A DNA stretch of 52,025 nt from positions 1 through 52,025 of the forward strand of contig CAMZLH010000015.1 in NCBI GenBank assembly GCA_947311565.1. The letters are read 5' to 3'. Position numbers and translations under genes: made by a program. Below the pieces are notes generated by a model. That model did no database searches, had not been told where the DNA came from, and saw only the letters and a program-made list of their open reading frames with translations. Every line of letters starts with the position of its first letter. Position 1 is the stretch's first letter. Positions 8,474 through 17,856 of this stretch are shown in pieces. The DNA comes from an uncultured Nitratifractor sp. (lineage in GTDB: Bacteria > Campylobacterota > Campylobacteria > Campylobacterales > Sulfurovaceae).

Positions 8474-11161
8474 ATGAAAAAAACAGTAACAGTAGTAGAT
8501 ACATTTGCCTTCTTTTTTAGGGCATACTTTGCTCTACCACCACTTAAAAGTAAAGATGGATTTCCAACAGGGCTATTAACAGGTTTTATCAACTTTGTAA
8601 ATCAACTGCAAAAGAGTCACTCAACAGACTATATAATATTTGCCCTAGATTCAAAAGAGGGAAATATTAGAAAAGATATATATTCAGATTATAAGGCAAA
8701 TCGCCCAACTCCTCCAGAAGATTTGATTAAGCAATTAAGTGTTGCAATTAGCTGGATAGAGAAGATGGGCTTCAAGACACTAAGTAGAGATGGATTTGAA
8801 GCAGATGATGTAATAGCAACAGTTGCAAAGTTTGCTAAAGAGCAAAATTTAGTAGCTAAGATGGTATCATCTGATAAAGATTTGTATCAATTAATTGTAG
8901 ATGATAGTGTATACCTATATGATTGGGTAAAGAGAAAAGATATAAAAGAGGAGGAGTGTATTAATAAATTTGGAGTGCCTCCTAAATATTTTATAGATTT
9001 TCAAGCACTAATTGGAGATAGTGCAGATAATGTTCCAGGGGTTCCAGGGGTTGGACCAAAGACTGCATCTAAAATAATTTTAGAGTATAATACGCTAGAA
9101 GAGATATATGAAAATATAGAAAATATCGGTACACCAAGAGTTAGAAAACTACTAATTGAGAATAAAGAGAAGGCATTTATATCTAGAGAGTTAGTAAGAT
9201 TAAGAGATGATATATATGAGACACTTGCGTTAGATGAGTTTAAATTTGAGGATAAAAACTATCTTGAATCACTTGCAGATGAGTTTGAAAAGTACAGTAT
9301 GGGAAATGCCTTAAAATTAGTTAAAGGTGGCAGTAAAAAAGTTAGCTCAATAAATTCAAAAGAGAGTATTGGAGTCTCTTTTGAAGCGATTACATTAGAT
9401 ACTAAAGAGAAGCTAGATGAGGTTATAGAAAAAATTAGTAGTGAAACTATAGTTGCTTTCGATACGGAAACAACAAGTTTAAATACAAAAGAGGCAAAAC
9501 TTGTTGGCTTCTCGTTTGCTACTAATGAGAAAGAGGCGTACTATATTCCTATAGCTCATAGCTACTTAGGTGTTGGAGAGCAGCTACCTTTAAGTGATGC
9601 AAAAGAGGCTATATTAAAAATATTAGAGTCAAAAGTTGTTGGACAAAATTTAAAATTTGACTACTCTATACTAAAAAATCATTTAAATATTGAGCCACAA
9701 ATTCCATATGCAGATAGTATGGTTTTAGCTTGGTTATTAGATCCTGGCAGTAGGGTAGGGCTAGATGCGTTGGCAAAAAAGTTTTTTAACTATGATATGG
9801 TTAGTTTTTCTAAAACAGTTAAAAAAGGAGAAGATTTCTCTAGTGTAGATATAGAGTCTGCAACAAAGTATGCTGCAGAAGATGCATGGATGACCCTTAA
9901 AATCTATAATAAGTTAATATATATATTTAACAATTTTGCATTAGAAGAGCTCTTAAGTGAAGCAAAAAATATAGAGTTTCCATTTATCTTAACACTAATT
10001 AAGATGGAGTCATTAGGTGTAAAAGTTGATACTAAATACCTAGAAGAGTTAAAAGATGAGCTACATGAAGAGTTGGTAAATTTAAGTAAAAGCATATATG
10101 AGCTTGCAGGTGAAGAGTTTAATATACGCTCTACAAAACAGCTAGGGGTAATACTTTTTCAAAAGCTTGGGTTAAAGGGTGGTAAAAAGACAAAAACTGG
10201 CTATAGTACTAACGAAGCAGTATTAAACTCATTAAAAGATGAACATGAAATTATTAGTTATCTTTTAAAGTATAGAGAGTATCAAAAGATGCAAAGTACT
10301 TATGTAGAACCACTATTAAAGTTAGGTTTAAAAAATAGCGAGAGAAGGATATATAGTAGTTTTTTACAGACTGGTACATCTACAGGAAGACTTAGCTCTA
10401 AAGATCCAAATTTGCAAAATATACCTGTGAGAAGTGAACTAGGAAGAAGAGTAAGAGGAGCATTTATATCTAAAGATGGATATAGTTTAATATCTATAGA
10501 TTACTCTCAAATAGAACTTAGGCTACTAGCACATTTTAGTGGAGATAGGGCTTTAAGAGAGGCATTTGAAAATGATACAGATATCCATTTAGCTACAGCA
10601 ATTAAGTTATTTGGAGAAGATAAAGCAAAAGATAAAAGAGATTTTGCTAAATCTATAAATTTTGGTTTGCTATATGGTATGGGTTCAAGAAAACTATCGC
10701 AAGAACTTGGTATAACAGCAAAAGAGGCAAAAGAGATTATTGAAAATTACTTTGATGCATTTCCAACAGTTAAGAGCTATTTAGAGTCTATTCAAGAGAG
10801 TGTTAAAGATAAAGGTTATGTAGAGACTCTACTGAAAAGACGTCGTATATTTGATTATGAGAATGCAAATGCTATGGCAAAAGCAGCGATACTTAGAGAG
10901 AGTGTTAATACCGTATTTCAAGGTAGTGCTGCTGATTTAATTAAGCTATCTATGTTAAATATAGATAGCTTAATAGCAGAGGATAATCTAGATGTAAATA
11001 TGATATTACAAATTCATGATGAGTTGATATTTGAAGTTAAAGATGATGTAGCATCAAAAATTGCAGATAAATTTAGCTATATTATGGAAAATATTTATCT
11101 GCTAGATGTTAAGCTTAGGTGCTCTGTTGCAATTGCAAAGAGTTGGAATAAACTTAAATAA
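8474..11161 (+). CDS. polA: DNA polymerase I
   Basis: Fills gaps after excision repair and removes RNA primers. Three domains occur in order. The 5'-3' exonuclease (about 1-290) shows FRAYFALPPL, EADDVIATV, SSDKDLYQL and the helix-hairpin-helix GVPGVGPKTA. The 3'-5' proofreading domain (about 315-490) keeps DTETT, NLKFDYS and YAAEDAW, so exonuclease residues are intact. The polymerase domain (about 515-895) has motif A DYSQIELRLLAHFSGD, motif B KSINFGLLYGMG and motif C QIHDELIFEV. 895 residues is normal. It directly follows uvrA. Confidence 0.97.
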   Translation: MKKTVTVVDTFAFFFRAYFALPPLKSKDGFPTGLLTGFINFVNQLQKSHSTDYIIFALDSKEGNIRKDIYSDYKANRPTPPEDLIKQLSVAISWIEKMGFKTLSRDGFEADDVIATVAKFAKEQNLVAKMVSSDKDLYQLIVDDSVYLYDWVKRKDIKEEECINKFGVPPKYFIDFQALIGDSADNVPGVPGVGPKTASKIILEYNTLEEIYENIENIGTPRVRKLLIENKEKAFISRELVRLRDDIYETLALDEFKFEDKNYLESLADEFEKYSMGNALKLVKGGSKKVSSINSKESIGVSFEAITLDTKEKLDEVIEKISSETIVAFDTETTSLNTKEAKLVGFSFATNEKEAYYIPIAHSYLGVGEQLPLSDAKEAILKILESKVVGQNLKFDYSILKNHLNIEPQIPYADSMVLAWLLDPGSRVGLDALAKKFFNYDMVSFSKTVKKGEDFSSVDIESATKYAAEDAWMTLKIYNKLIYIFNNFALEELLSEAKNIEFPFILTLIKMESLGVKVDTKYLEELKDELHEELVNLSKSIYELAGEEFNIRSTKQLGVILFQKLGLKGGKKTKTGYSTNEAVLNSLKDEHEIISYLLKYREYQKMQSTYVEPLLKLGLKNSERRIYSSFLQTGTSTGRLSSKDPNLQNIPVRSELGRRVRGAFISKDGYSLISIDYSQIELRLLAHFSGDRALREAFENDTDIHLATAIKLFGEDKAKDKRDFAKSINFGLLYGMGSRKLSQELGITAKEAKEIIENYFDAFPTVKSYLESIQESVKDKGYVETLLKRRRIFDYENANAMAKAAILRESVNTVFQGSAADLIKLSMLNIDSLIAEDNLDVNMILQIHDELIFEVKDDVASKIADKFSYIMENIYLLDVKLRCSVAIAKSWNKLK

Positions 11162-11215
11162 AACTTAAATATTATAGCTGATGTTATGCTTTATCTAGTT
11201 AATAGATAAAATATG

Positions 11216-11221
11216 TATAAT
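11216..11221 (+). promoter_or_regulatory. -10 box for the cytochrome c synthase gene
   Basis: TATAAT preceded by ATG. A transcript starting about 7 bases downstream would begin near 11228. That excludes the in-frame ATG at 11213 and supports the ATG at 11255, which has AAGGA at 11242-11246. Confidence 0.55.
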
Positions 11222-11254
11222 GGTGAAATTAAGAGTAATATAAGGATAAGTTAT

Positions 11255-14200
11255 ATGTTAAAAAAGATATTTTCAATGAAGATGGCAGTTGTAATTATGG
11301 TACTATTTGCCGCTACAATAGGTTATGCAACATTTATAGAGAATGACTACGGAACACAGACTGCAAGAGCTGTAATATATAATGCAAAATGGTTTGAATT
11401 TTTGCTACTATACTTTGTATTAATAATTATATATAATATATTAATATACAAAATGTACAAAAGATCTAAATGGGGGCAGTTGGTGCTTCATGTAGCTTTT
11501 ATATTAATTGCAGTAGGTGCTGCAATGACAAGATATGTAGGTTATGAAGGTATTTTACACTTAAGAGATGGTCAAAGCTCTAATACAATGGTTAGTGACT
11601 ATATGTTGTTAAGTTTAGGTATCAATAGTGGTGATAAAAACTATATTTTTGATAGTAAATTAGAGTTGTCATCTATGAGTAAAAATAGCTTTAAAAAGAG
11701 TGTAGAGGTTGGCGATAAAAAAATAGATATAGAGCTATTAAAGTATCTACCAACTGCTGAGAAAAAGTTAGTAGATGTGAAAGATGATGGTGCTACATAT
11801 ATAGAGATGAAAATAGCTTCTATGAGTAAAAGAGGTGTAGTAGATTATTTTAAAGAGGGAGAGATTTATAATTTAGGTGGTGGTATAACACTTGGGTTTA
11901 ACTCTAAAGCAGCATCAACTATAAATATTACAAAAGATATTAACAATAGGTTATTTATAGATTACGATAAAGATATTACAGCACTATCTATGGCAACAAA
12001 AGAGACAAAGAGTTTAAAAGCAGGAAGAAACTTACTTCAAAAGAGATATATGTATACAATTGATGGGGTTAATTTAGTTTTAAAAGATTTAAAGCTAAGT
12101 AGTAAAATAGAGTATAAATCTTCATCAATTAAAAGTGGTGGTGCATTACCTCAGATGGTAGAGTTAAAGTTAACTAGTGGTAGTGATAGTAAAGTTATAA
12201 ATCTTTTTGGTAGAAAAGGTCAAGTAGGTGAGAGTAAGAGTCTCTCTTTAGATGGTTTAAAGTTAAACTTAAAGTATGGTGCTAAAGTTATAAATTTACC
12301 ATTTTCTCTAAAACTTAAGAAGTTTCAGTTAGACAGATACCCTGGCTCTATGAGTCCATCTTCTTACTCTAGTTATGTACAAATTACAGATAAGGCTGAT
12401 AATAAAGAGTTTGATTACCATATCTTTATGAATCATGTTTTAGACTATAAAGGATATAGATTTTTCCAAAGCTCATACGATATGGATGAGAAGGGTAGTA
12501 TTTTAAGTGTAAATCATGACCCAGGAACTTTACCAACTTATATAGGATATTTAATGTTAACAATTGGTTTTTTATGGAGTTTTCTATCCGCAAAGGGTAG
12601 GCTTAAGGCTCTGCTTAAAAAGTTAAAAAAGCTTGAACAAAAGAGTGCTCTAGCAGCTATTTTTATTGCGACTGTTTTAACTACAGTACCTATTAATGCA
12701 GCTGATATAGATACTTCTACACTTACTACAAAAGAGCTTGAGAGAATTAGTAAAATAGATAAACAAAGTTCTCAAAAATTTGCGAGGTTGATAGTTCAAG
12801 AGAGTAGTGGTAGAATGGAGCCAATAGATACATTAGCTCTACAAGTAGTTAAAAAGATATCAGCTAAAAGAAGCTATTTAGGGTTAGATTATAATCAGAT
12901 ATTTGTAGGTATGATTATAGAGCCAGATATATTTAATAAATTAAGAATTATAAAAATTGCGCACCCTCTTGTGAATAAAAAAATAGGTTTACCAAAATCT
13001 GCTAAATATGCTTCATTTAATAACTTTTTTAAAGATAGAAACTATATCTTAACAGATGATTTAAATAGAGCAAGAGCAAAAAGAGCTGCTAATAGAGATA
13101 AATATGATAATGAGATTATAAAAATAGATGAGAGATTAAATGTTTTATATATGACTACTCAAGGTTTGTTATTAAAGCTTTTCCCAAAACCTAACGATTC
13201 AAATAATATGTGGTATAACCCACTAGATGCAATTAAGGCTTTCCCTTCAAAAGAGGGTCAGACAATAAAGTATATTGTTGGTTCGTATCTTAAAAGCTCA
13301 GTAGAGGCAATAGATAGTGGTGATTGGAGTAAGTCTAATGAAGCTATCGATGTTATATCTAATTTTCAAAAATTTTATGGTTCTAAAATTATGCCACAAA
13401 AAGAGAAGGTAAAAGCAGAGATAACATATAACCATATAGATATATTTACAAAATTGATTTTACCATATATTATTATAGGTTTAGCTCTGCTTATTTTTGC
13501 TTTTATAGCTATTGTAAAGCCAACATTAAATATTAAGTTAATTACAAAAATAGCGGCTACACTTTTAGTTATAACTTTAATAGTACATACTATAGGATTA
13601 ATAGCGAGATGGTATATAGCTGATCATGCACCATGGAGTAATGCTTATGAGTCTATATTATATATTGGATGGGCAACGGCATTAGCAGGTTTTGTATTTG
13701 CTAAGAGATCTCCATTAGCATTTGCAGCTACATCTATACTAGCTGGGATATTTTTGTTTGTAGCATTTATAAGTAATATGAATCCTCAAATTACAAATCT
13801 TGTGCCAGTTTTAAAGTCTTATTGGCTAATGATACATGTTGCTGTAATTACAGCAAGTTATGGCTTTTTAGGACTTAGTTCACTGCTAGGAATGTTTGTA
13901 TTAATACTATTTATTATTAATACAAAAGATAGTAAAAGTAATATTGCTAACTCTATAAAAGAGTTAACAGTAATAAATGAGATAACTCTATATATAGGTT
14001 TGGCATTAGTAACTATTGGAAATTTTTTAGGCGGTGTTTGGGCAAACGAATCGTGGGGTAGATATTGGGGGTGGGATCCTAAAGAGACTTGGGCAGCTGT
14101 TACAATTTTAGTCTATGCTGCAGTTTTACATATGAGATTTATTCCAAAATTAAACTCTATTTATGCATTTAATGTTGCATCTGTACTTGCTTACTTTAGT

Positions 14201-14362
14201 GTTATTATGACTTACTTTGGAGTAAACTACTATTTAAGTGGTATGCACTCTTATGCAGCTGGTGACCCTATGCCAATACCTATATGGGTCTATTTTGCAG
14301 TTGTATCAGTATTTGCGTTAATTTTTATATCTAGAAGATACAAGTTTGATGGTAGATTATAG
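11255..14362 (+). CDS. ccsBA: fused ResB-CcsA cytochrome c synthase (CcsBA, system II)
   Basis: Exports haem and attaches it to CXXCH motifs of periplasmic c-type cytochromes. The single 1035-residue chain starts with a ResB-like part: four membrane segments, a large periplasmic domain, then LPTYIGYLMLTIGFLWSF. A second periplasmic stretch leads into a CcsA-like part with about eight helices. The haem-handling WWD motif is present (ANESWGRYWGWDPKETWAA), flanked by conserved histidines in RWYIADHAPWSNAYES, LMIHVAV and SGMHSYAAGD. Fusion into one giant protein is characteristic of Campylobacterota. The start at 11255 is chosen for its ribosome binding site and promoter position. A client, a lipoprotein cytochrome c, is encoded at 35989. 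Confidence 0.93.
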   Translation: MLKKIFSMKMAVVIMVLFAATIGYATFIENDYGTQTARAVIYNAKWFEFLLLYFVLIIIYNILIYKMYKRSKWGQLVLHVAFILIAVGAAMTRYVGYEGILHLRDGQSSNTMVSDYMLLSLGINSGDKNYIFDSKLELSSMSKNSFKKSVEVGDKKIDIELLKYLPTAEKKLVDVKDDGATYIEMKIASMSKRGVVDYFKEGEIYNLGGGITLGFNSKAASTINITKDINNRLFIDYDKDITALSMATKETKSLKAGRNLLQKRYMYTIDGVNLVLKDLKLSSKIEYKSSSIKSGGALPQMVELKLTSGSDSKVINLFGRKGQVGESKSLSLDGLKLNLKYGAKVINLPFSLKLKKFQLDRYPGSMSPSSYSSYVQITDKADNKEFDYHIFMNHVLDYKGYRFFQSSYDMDEKGSILSVNHDPGTLPTYIGYLMLTIGFLWSFLSAKGRLKALLKKLKKLEQKSALAAIFIATVLTTVPINAADIDTSTLTTKELERISKIDKQSSQKFARLIVQESSGRMEPIDTLALQVVKKISAKRSYLGLDYNQIFVGMIIEPDIFNKLRIIKIAHPLVNKKIGLPKSAKYASFNNFFKDRNYILTDDLNRARAKRAANRDKYDNEIIKIDERLNVLYMTTQGLLLKLFPKPNDSNNMWYNPLDAIKAFPSKEGQTIKYIVGSYLKSSVEAIDSGDWSKSNEAIDVISNFQKFYGSKIMPQKEKVKAEITYNHIDIFTKLILPYIIIGLALLIFAFIAIVKPTLNIKLITKIAATLLVITLIVHTIGLIARWYIADHAPWSNAYESILYIGWATALAGFVFAKRSPLAFAATSILAGIFLFVAFISNMNPQITNLVPVLKSYWLMIHVAVITASYGFLGLSSLLGMFVLILFIINTKDSKSNIANSIKELTVINEITLYIGLALVTIGNFLGGVWANESWGRYWGWDPKETWAAVTILVYAAVLHMRFIPKLNSIYAFNVASVLAYFSVIMTYFGVNYYLSGMHSYAAGDPMPIPIWVYFAVVSVFALIFISRRYKFDGRL

Positions 14363-15101
14363 TATAAAAGATAGGTTAGAGAAAGAGTTAAATTATAGAG
14401 ACTCAGAAGGTGAACTTAGTTATGAGAAGCCAGACCCACTAATGGTAGCTAAGAGATATAACGATGAGTATATCTCTTTGATTTCGGCTCTTTTTGCATA
14501 TGGTAACGCAAAATTAATCGTTAAATTTTTAGACAGATTAGAGTTTAATTTATTAAATGAGAGTGAAGATAAAATATCTAAAGAGCTTAAAAATCACTAC
14601 TATAGATTTCAAAAACCTCAAGATGTTATAGATATATTTTTAACAATAAAAAGATTAAAAGAGATAGATAGTATAGAAAATATTGTATATAGTGGCTATA
14701 AAAAAGAGCAAAGTATATTAGATGGCTTGTGGAGTTTAATTAATACTATACGTAGTCTCAATAGTTCAAATACTCATGGGTTCAATTTCTATTTTTTAAA
14801 ACCAGCAAAAAAGATTATAGGTGCAGGAACATATAAAAGATACTTTATGTATTTTCGCTGGATGGTAAGAAAAAACTCTTTAGATATGGGTCTTTGGAGT
14901 AAAATAGATAAAAAAGATTTAATAATGCCATTAGATACGCATACTTTTAATGTATCTAGAAGAGTAGGACTACTAGAGAGAAAAAGCTGCGACCTTAAAG
15001 CATCTTTAGAGTTAACTAAAGTGTTACAATCTTTCGATAAATATGATCCAGTTAAGTATGATTTTGCACTTTATAGATTAGGACAAGAGAAGGTTTTGTA
15101 A
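14349..15101 (+). CDS. DUF2400/TIGR02757-type protein with HhH-GPD-like core
   Basis: I recognise it as the conserved family annotated TIGR02757, of unknown function. The C-terminal third contains MPLDTHTFNVSRRVGL followed by a Tyr/Asp-rich helix YDPVKYDFALYRLGQ. This closely resembles the endonuclease III segment with catalytic Asp (VDTHIFRV) and its following helix, so an HhH-GPD DNA-glycosylase-like fold is likely. No iron-sulfur Cys loop is present. The hairpin normally bearing the glycosylase Lys reads GAGTYKRYF here. TTG at 14346 and ATG at 14349 are both possible starts; ATG is preferred. It overlaps the end of ccsBA by 14 bases. Confidence 0.7.
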   Translation: MVDYSIKDRLEKELNYRDSEGELSYEKPDPLMVAKRYNDEYISLISALFAYGNAKLIVKFLDRLEFNLLNESEDKISKELKNHYYRFQKPQDVIDIFLTIKRLKEIDSIENIVYSGYKKEQSILDGLWSLINTIRSLNSSNTHGFNFYFLKPAKKIIGAGTYKRYFMYFRWMVRKNSLDMGLWSKIDKKDLIMPLDTHTFNVSRRVGLLERKSCDLKASLELTKVLQSFDKYDPVKYDFALYRLGQEKVL

Positions 15102-15109
15102 TTTTTTGA

Positions 15110-15115
15110 TATAAT
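15110..15115 (+). promoter_or_regulatory. -10 box almost touching the start codon at 15121
   Basis: TATAAT within GATATAATTATGT ends only 5 bases before the ATG at 15121, so the predicted transcription start coincides with the start codon. No purine-rich ribosome binding site lies between. A leaderless message is suggested. Confidence 0.45.
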
Positions 15116-15120
15116 TATGT

Positions 15121-16068
15121 ATGAAAAAATTATTAAAACTCTTAACAGCCACTTTACCACTAGTAACTTTTACTTCTGCAGAAGTAAATAAACTTGATAG
15201 TTATCATCTATTTCTCTCTAACTGGGTAATGAACAGTAGTGATAATTTAGATAGATATTTAGTAGAGAAAAATGATACTAAAAGCTTAAGTAATACAAAA
15301 ATTGATATAGCTTACGAAGGTGGCTTAAATACTGCAGGTGGTTTTTTAAATAATTTAGATTTTGGATTATTGCTTAACTTACCAAGATTTGAAAACAAAG
15401 TTAAACTATCTGTAAGTAAAGTTAAACAAAATTGGAATGCTACAGACGCAAATGGTAATGTTGTCTCTAATATGGATACAAGTAGTAATAAAAGTGATGA
15501 TGATAAGTATGATTTAATGGTAGAGTATCAAAATCATAAAGGTAAAAGAAGTTCTGTTGGGTTTACAGGTGGAGTAAGATTTAATAAAGTATTTTTTGAA
15601 CCATATATTGGCTTAAAAGCAAAATATCTTATCTATAGTAATGATTTAAATCTATTGGTTGCTAAGAATGTATTAAGATTCTATTTAGCTGGAGAGATTA
15701 GAGATACAATTTCGGCAAAATATATAAGATTAATAGATAGTGATTTACAATTTGGTTGGTATGGAAATATAGATTATAGTTCAAAATCTAATGAACAAGT
15801 ATTGAAGAGTGAATTTATTTTGCATAAAAAGTTAGGAGAGTTTACATTTATAAGAGGTGGCTTTTTTGCATCATCTAAATTAACTAACTTTAAAAATCCA
15901 AAAAAAGAGAATTTTGAACTCTATGCTAGATATCATCATAAACTCTTAAATAGAGATTGGCTCTATTATGAGCTAACTCCAGCTATAGAGTGGAAAAATG
16001 ATGATAAGTTTAGTGGCTCATTTACTCTAAAGTTTAAAGTGGGTGCTACTTTTGGTGGCGATAGATAG
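15121..16068 (+). CDS. exported beta-rich protein, probable outer-membrane barrel, unknown function
   Basis: Not assigned to a family. Residues 1-20 form a signal peptide (MKKLLKLLTATLPLVTFTSA). The 295-residue mature chain has alternating polar/hydrophobic strands ending in aromatic residues, for example LYYELTPAIEWK and SGSFTLKFKVGATFG near the end. There are no Cys, no long helices and several Gly/Asn turns, consistent with a transmembrane beta-barrel. The final residues are GATFGGDR rather than the usual terminal Phe, so barrel insertion is uncertain. No ribosome binding site precedes the ATG; see the promoter at 15110. Confidence 0.55.
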   Translation: MKKLLKLLTATLPLVTFTSAEVNKLDSYHLFLSNWVMNSSDNLDRYLVEKNDTKSLSNTKIDIAYEGGLNTAGGFLNNLDFGLLLNLPRFENKVKLSVSKVKQNWNATDANGNVVSNMDTSSNKSDDDKYDLMVEYQNHKGKRSSVGFTGGVRFNKVFFEPYIGLKAKYLIYSNDLNLLVAKNVLRFYLAGEIRDTISAKYIRLIDSDLQFGWYGNIDYSSKSNEQVLKSEFILHKKLGEFTFIRGGFFASSKLTNFKNPKKENFELYARYHHKLLNRDWLYYELTPAIEWKNDDKFSGSFTLKFKVGATFGGDR

Positions 16069-16158
16069 TAGTTTGTGTAACATTAAGTAATACTATAACT
16101 ATTAATAGTGCTAAAGATTCAAAAAGGGTTAAATAGAGTATATATTTTAGAGCAATTT

Positions 16159-16178
16159 TAGCCAATATTGGCTATAAT
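16159..16178 (+). promoter_or_regulatory. 16-bp palindrome overlapping the atpB -10 box
   Basis: TAGCCAATATTGGCTA (16159-16174) is a perfect inverted repeat, and TATAAT (16173-16178) starts inside it. AGGAGAGG lies just before the ATG at 16206. An operator covering the promoter would look like this. The binding protein is unknown. Confidence 0.5.
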
Positions 16179-16205
16179 CGCTACAATTTTTACATAGGAG
16201 AGGTT

Positions 16206-16928
16206 ATGGAAGAAACCGTATTTACCTTTATTGGTTCTATTTTTGGTCACGGAGATATGCTTACTATTGGACACTTAGTTTTAGTAACTGTATTAATTGT
16301 ATTTGTAACAACATTAGCAACAAAAAAATTGAATGTTGTACCAAGAGGTATGCAAAATATTATGGAGCTTTATTTAGGTGGTGTTTTATCTATGGGTAGA
16401 GATGTAGTTGGCGAGAAGTATGCTAGAAAGTATCTGCCTTTAGTTGCTACAATTGGTCTATTTGTATTTTTTTCAAATATGATAGGTATTATACCAGGTT
16501 TTGAGTCACCAACTTCAAATATTAATGTAACCTTACCATTAGCAGTTGCAGTATTTATCTACTATAACTATGAAGGTATTAAGAAGAATGGTGTAATAGA
16601 CTATTTTGCACATTTTATGGGTCCTGTACCTGCACTTGCACCTTTAATGTTCCCTATTGAGATTGTTTCTCATATCTCTAGAATTATCTCACTATCATTC
16701 AGACTTTTTGGTAATATTAAGGGAGATGATCTTTTCTTATGGGTACTATTAATGCTTACACCATGGATTATTCCTTTAGTACCATTTGCAATGCTAAGTT
16801 TTATGGCAGTGTTACAAACATTTATTTTCATGATTCTTACATATGTTTATCTTGCAGGTGCAGTATTAATAGATGAACACGATGATCATGAATCTACAAA
16901 TACAGAGAGAGCTACTGCAACTGTATAA
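16206..16928 (+). CDS. atpB: ATP synthase F0 subunit a
   Basis: Membrane subunit that forms the proton half-channels against the c-ring of F1F0 ATP synthase. Five to six helices are visible. The essential arginine lies in [13 protein letters not shown], the family signature, followed by a long hydrophobic hairpin with the conserved Gln in [15 protein letters not shown]. 240 residues is normal. The other ATP synthase genes are not nearby, and this separation of atpB is usual in Campylobacterota. Its stop overlaps the next start by 1 base. Confidence 0.95.
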   Translation: MEETVFTFIGSIFGHGDMLTIGHLVLVTVLIVFVTTLATKKLNVVPRGMQNIMELYLGGVLSMGRDVVGEKYARKYLPLVATIGLFVFFSNMIGIIPGFESPTSNINVTLPLAVAVFIYYNYEGIKKNGVIDYFAHFMGPVPALAPLMFPIEIVSHISRIISLSFRLFGNIKGDDLFLWVLLMLTPWIIPLVPFAMLSFMAVLQTFIFMILTYVYLAGAVLIDEHDDHESTNTERATATV

Positions 16929-17188
16929 TGTACTTAAAAGATAATTATATAAATATAATTTTAAATATTCTTCTAGGCGCAGCATGGGCTGCTGTGCTAT
17001 ATGGTTTTTTCTCTGGTTTTAACTCTCTAGATGCTAATATCTTTATTAAATTAATTAATGCACTAATCTACTCTATGTTCGGACTATTTTTAGTTTTATT
17101 AGTAGAAGTAGTCTATAGATTTTTTAAAAATCATGAAATATTAAAAAAACAGCTTGAAATTTTAGAAGAGTTGCAAAAAGTTGATTAA
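16928..17188 (+). CDS. small two-helix membrane protein downstream of atpB
   Basis: I cannot name it. Its 86 residues form two hydrophobic helices (about 8-30 and 38-65) and a charged C-terminal helix KNHEILKKQLEILEELQ that looks like a short coiled coil. Its ATG shares one base with the atpB stop, and its last 8 bases overlap the next gene, so it is co-translated. The same position next to atpB is held by small membrane proteins in other members of the phylum, as I recall. A role in ATP synthase assembly, in the manner of AtpI, is conceivable but unproven. Confidence 0.65.
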   Translation: MYLKDNYINIILNILLGAAWAAVLYGFFSGFNSLDANIFIKLINALIYSMFGLFLVLLVEVVYRFFKNHEILKKQLEILEELQKVD

Positions 17189-17720
17189 GTACGCAATAAC
17201 TGACCCAAGTTTTTTTAATCCCCAAAATATTGATAACTATTATATATACAAAGATGTAGATTTTCTACTCTTTAGAGATAAAAGTGCATCTTGCTACGCG
17301 CAAGTAGCTAATCTATTTATAGAAAACTCAAAAAAATTTAATTATAAAACAATAATCCATCAAGACTATATATTAGCAAAAGAGTTAAAAGCTTATGGTG
17401 TGCACTTAAACTCAAAACAGTTAATTGCAATAGAAAGAGCAAAAGAGTTAGGCTTGTTTGTAGTTGTAAGTACTCATACTTTAAAAGAGGCTAGAGAGGC
17501 TGATATATCTGGTGCAGATGCCATAACCTATAGCCCAATTTATTCTACACCTAATAAAGGTAAACCAAAAGGTATAGATGTATTAAAAGATTTAGTAGAT
17601 GCTATAAATATAAAAGTAATAGCACTTGGTGGTATAGTTACTAGTGAGCATATAAAAGAGATAGAGAGATCAAATTCGTGGGGTTTTGCCTCTATTAGAT
17701 ATTTTAGAAATAGTATTTAG
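17181..17720 (+). CDS. ThiE/TenI-family (thiamine phosphate synthase-like) protein
   Basis: A TIM-barrel protein of 179 residues related to thiamine phosphate synthase and the thiazole tautomerase TenI. The diagnostic C-terminal half is present: phosphate/pyrophosphate-binding strand ITYSPIYSTPNKGKPKG, then KVIALGGIV and GFASIRYF. The N-terminal half is shorter than in typical ThiE and lacks a clear DxxxR pyrimidine-diphosphate motif, so TenI-like activity or a divergent ThiE are both open. The start is TTG within TTGATTAA, which contains the stop of the preceding gene. Confidence 0.7.
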   Translation: MIKYAITDPSFFNPQNIDNYYIYKDVDFLLFRDKSASCYAQVANLFIENSKKFNYKTIIHQDYILAKELKAYGVHLNSKQLIAIERAKELGLFVVVSTHTLKEAREADISGADAITYSPIYSTPNKGKPKGIDVLKDLVDAINIKVIALGGIVTSEHIKEIERSNSWGFASIRYFRNSI

Positions 17721-17757
17721 TAGCATTAAATAAAAGTATAAAATAGATAAGCTATAG

Positions 17758-17847
17758 GGTCTCCTAAATAAAGAACTTGCTACTTATGGAAAAGTAGAGA
17801 TATTTAACACAGACCAAGGGAGCCAATACACAGTTTTACTTTTGTAG
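17758..17847 (+). pseudogene. IS3-family transposase (OrfB, rve core) fragment
   Basis: Too short for a gene, but the + frame from 17758 reads LNKELATYGKVEIFNTDQGSQYT before a stop at 17845. This matches the DDE-core segment of IS3-group OrfB transposases, where the second catalytic Asp lies in the phrase FNTDQGSQ(F/Y)T. Upstream and downstream parts are missing. It is a decayed insertion-sequence remnant in the 184-base gap between the ThiE-like gene and mrdA. About 25 residues are recognisable. Confidence 0.8.
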
Positions 17848-17856
17848 GGTAGAATA

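Noticed and set aside
11213-11254. A 14-codon N-terminal extension of the cytochrome c synthase
   Set aside because: Its ATG overlaps the -10 box and lacks a ribosome binding site, while ATG 11255 has AAGGA.
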